A stretch of 64,000 bases of DNA. Origin: Maritimibacter sp. Its GTDB lineage: Bacteria > Pseudomonadota > Alphaproteobacteria > Rhodobacterales > Rhodobacteraceae. Each line of letters starts with the position of its first letter. The stretch's first letter is position 1. The stretch lies in NCBI GenBank assembly GCA_002701395.1, contig NZVC01000032.1:87947-151946 (forward strand), read 5' to 3'. The notes below the pieces were generated by a model. The model ran no database searches and was not told the origin of the DNA. It saw only the letters and a list, made by a program, of their open reading frames with translations. The translations under genes and the position numbers were made by a program. Positions 63,937-64,000 of the stretch are shown here, in pieces.

Positions 63937-64000
63937 GAAAGGGCCTCGGCTGCGCGTTCGCAGGCGGTATCGCACGAAGCCCGCGGCGCGGAAACCCGCG

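Overview
The window reads as a chromosomal segment of an alphaproteobacterium of the Rhodobacteraceae (Roseobacter/Rhodobacter group). By eye it is about two thirds G+C, and genes are tightly packed with many 4-base stop/start overlaps. Four features point to this family: the hemD-Mic60-hemY cluster next to tsaD; an F1-only ATP synthase operon (atpHAGDC) without the F0 genes; the HAD hydrolase / MaoC / ribF / YcgN run; and a terminator-like repeat at 60.99-61.04 kb of a kind common in this family. I saw no phage, insertion sequence, CRISPR array or integration scar.

Layout. 0-2.4 kb: the tail of a short-chain dehydrogenase, an FAD amino-acid oxidoreductase and a BASS-like transporter. 2.4-4.0 kb: an RTX-type secreted protein. 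4.1-16.3 kb: a divergent catabolic locus. The leftward operon encodes a binding protein, two ABC permeases, RidA, a metal-dependent deacetylase and CutC. The rightward operon encodes an unrecognised protein, an SDR, the ABC ATPase, a D-serine-dehydratase-like PLP enzyme and an MFS exporter, followed by a LacI-type regulator. Two LacI-like operators 31 bp apart sit in the shared promoter region. 16.3-18.3 kb: an ExeA-like ATPase diverging from an ExoY-like sugar transferase with a full CtrA-type site. 18.3-25.4 kb: tRNA-Thr, hemY, Mic60, hemD, tsaD, gpsA, an EVE protein and a DUF1761 protein. 25.4-31.2 kb: small proteins, a ketopantoate-reductase-like enzyme, ahcY with a strongly folded leader, an HD hydrolase and a GNAT protein. 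31.3-34 kb: a radical SAM protein with a helix-hairpin-helix paired with a UdgX-type uracil-DNA protein. 34-40.9 kb: a QorB-like reductase and its HxlR regulator, plsY, hisC, a prephenate dehydrogenase, an extensin-domain protein with a metallopeptidase signature, a DUF2125 protein and a ChaC-like enzyme. 41-45.2 kb: an ExbB/MotA-like channel and a MotB/OmpA-like partner with an extremely long periplasmic coiled coil. 45.3-50.3 kb: clpA, gloB, a methyltransferase and an unknown protein. 50.6-56 kb: atpHAGDC and an H-type lectin. 56-64 kb: a TetR regulator and glutaryl-CoA dehydrogenase with a clear operator, prs, a HCCA-isomerase-like protein, a threonine aldolase, and the YcgN-ribF-MaoC-HAD run.

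How the genes work together. The strongest candidates for something undescribed are three. First, the 4-16 kb locus: CutC sits in an operon with a sugar-type ABC importer and a deacetylase, and RidA is paired across the divergent promoter with a D-amino-acid dehydratase-like enzyme. Second, the ExbB/OmpA motor-like pair, whose coiled coil, if extended, is several times longer than a periplasm is wide. Third, the radical SAM/UdgX pair. All function calls come from reading translated sequence by eye; no database search was run.
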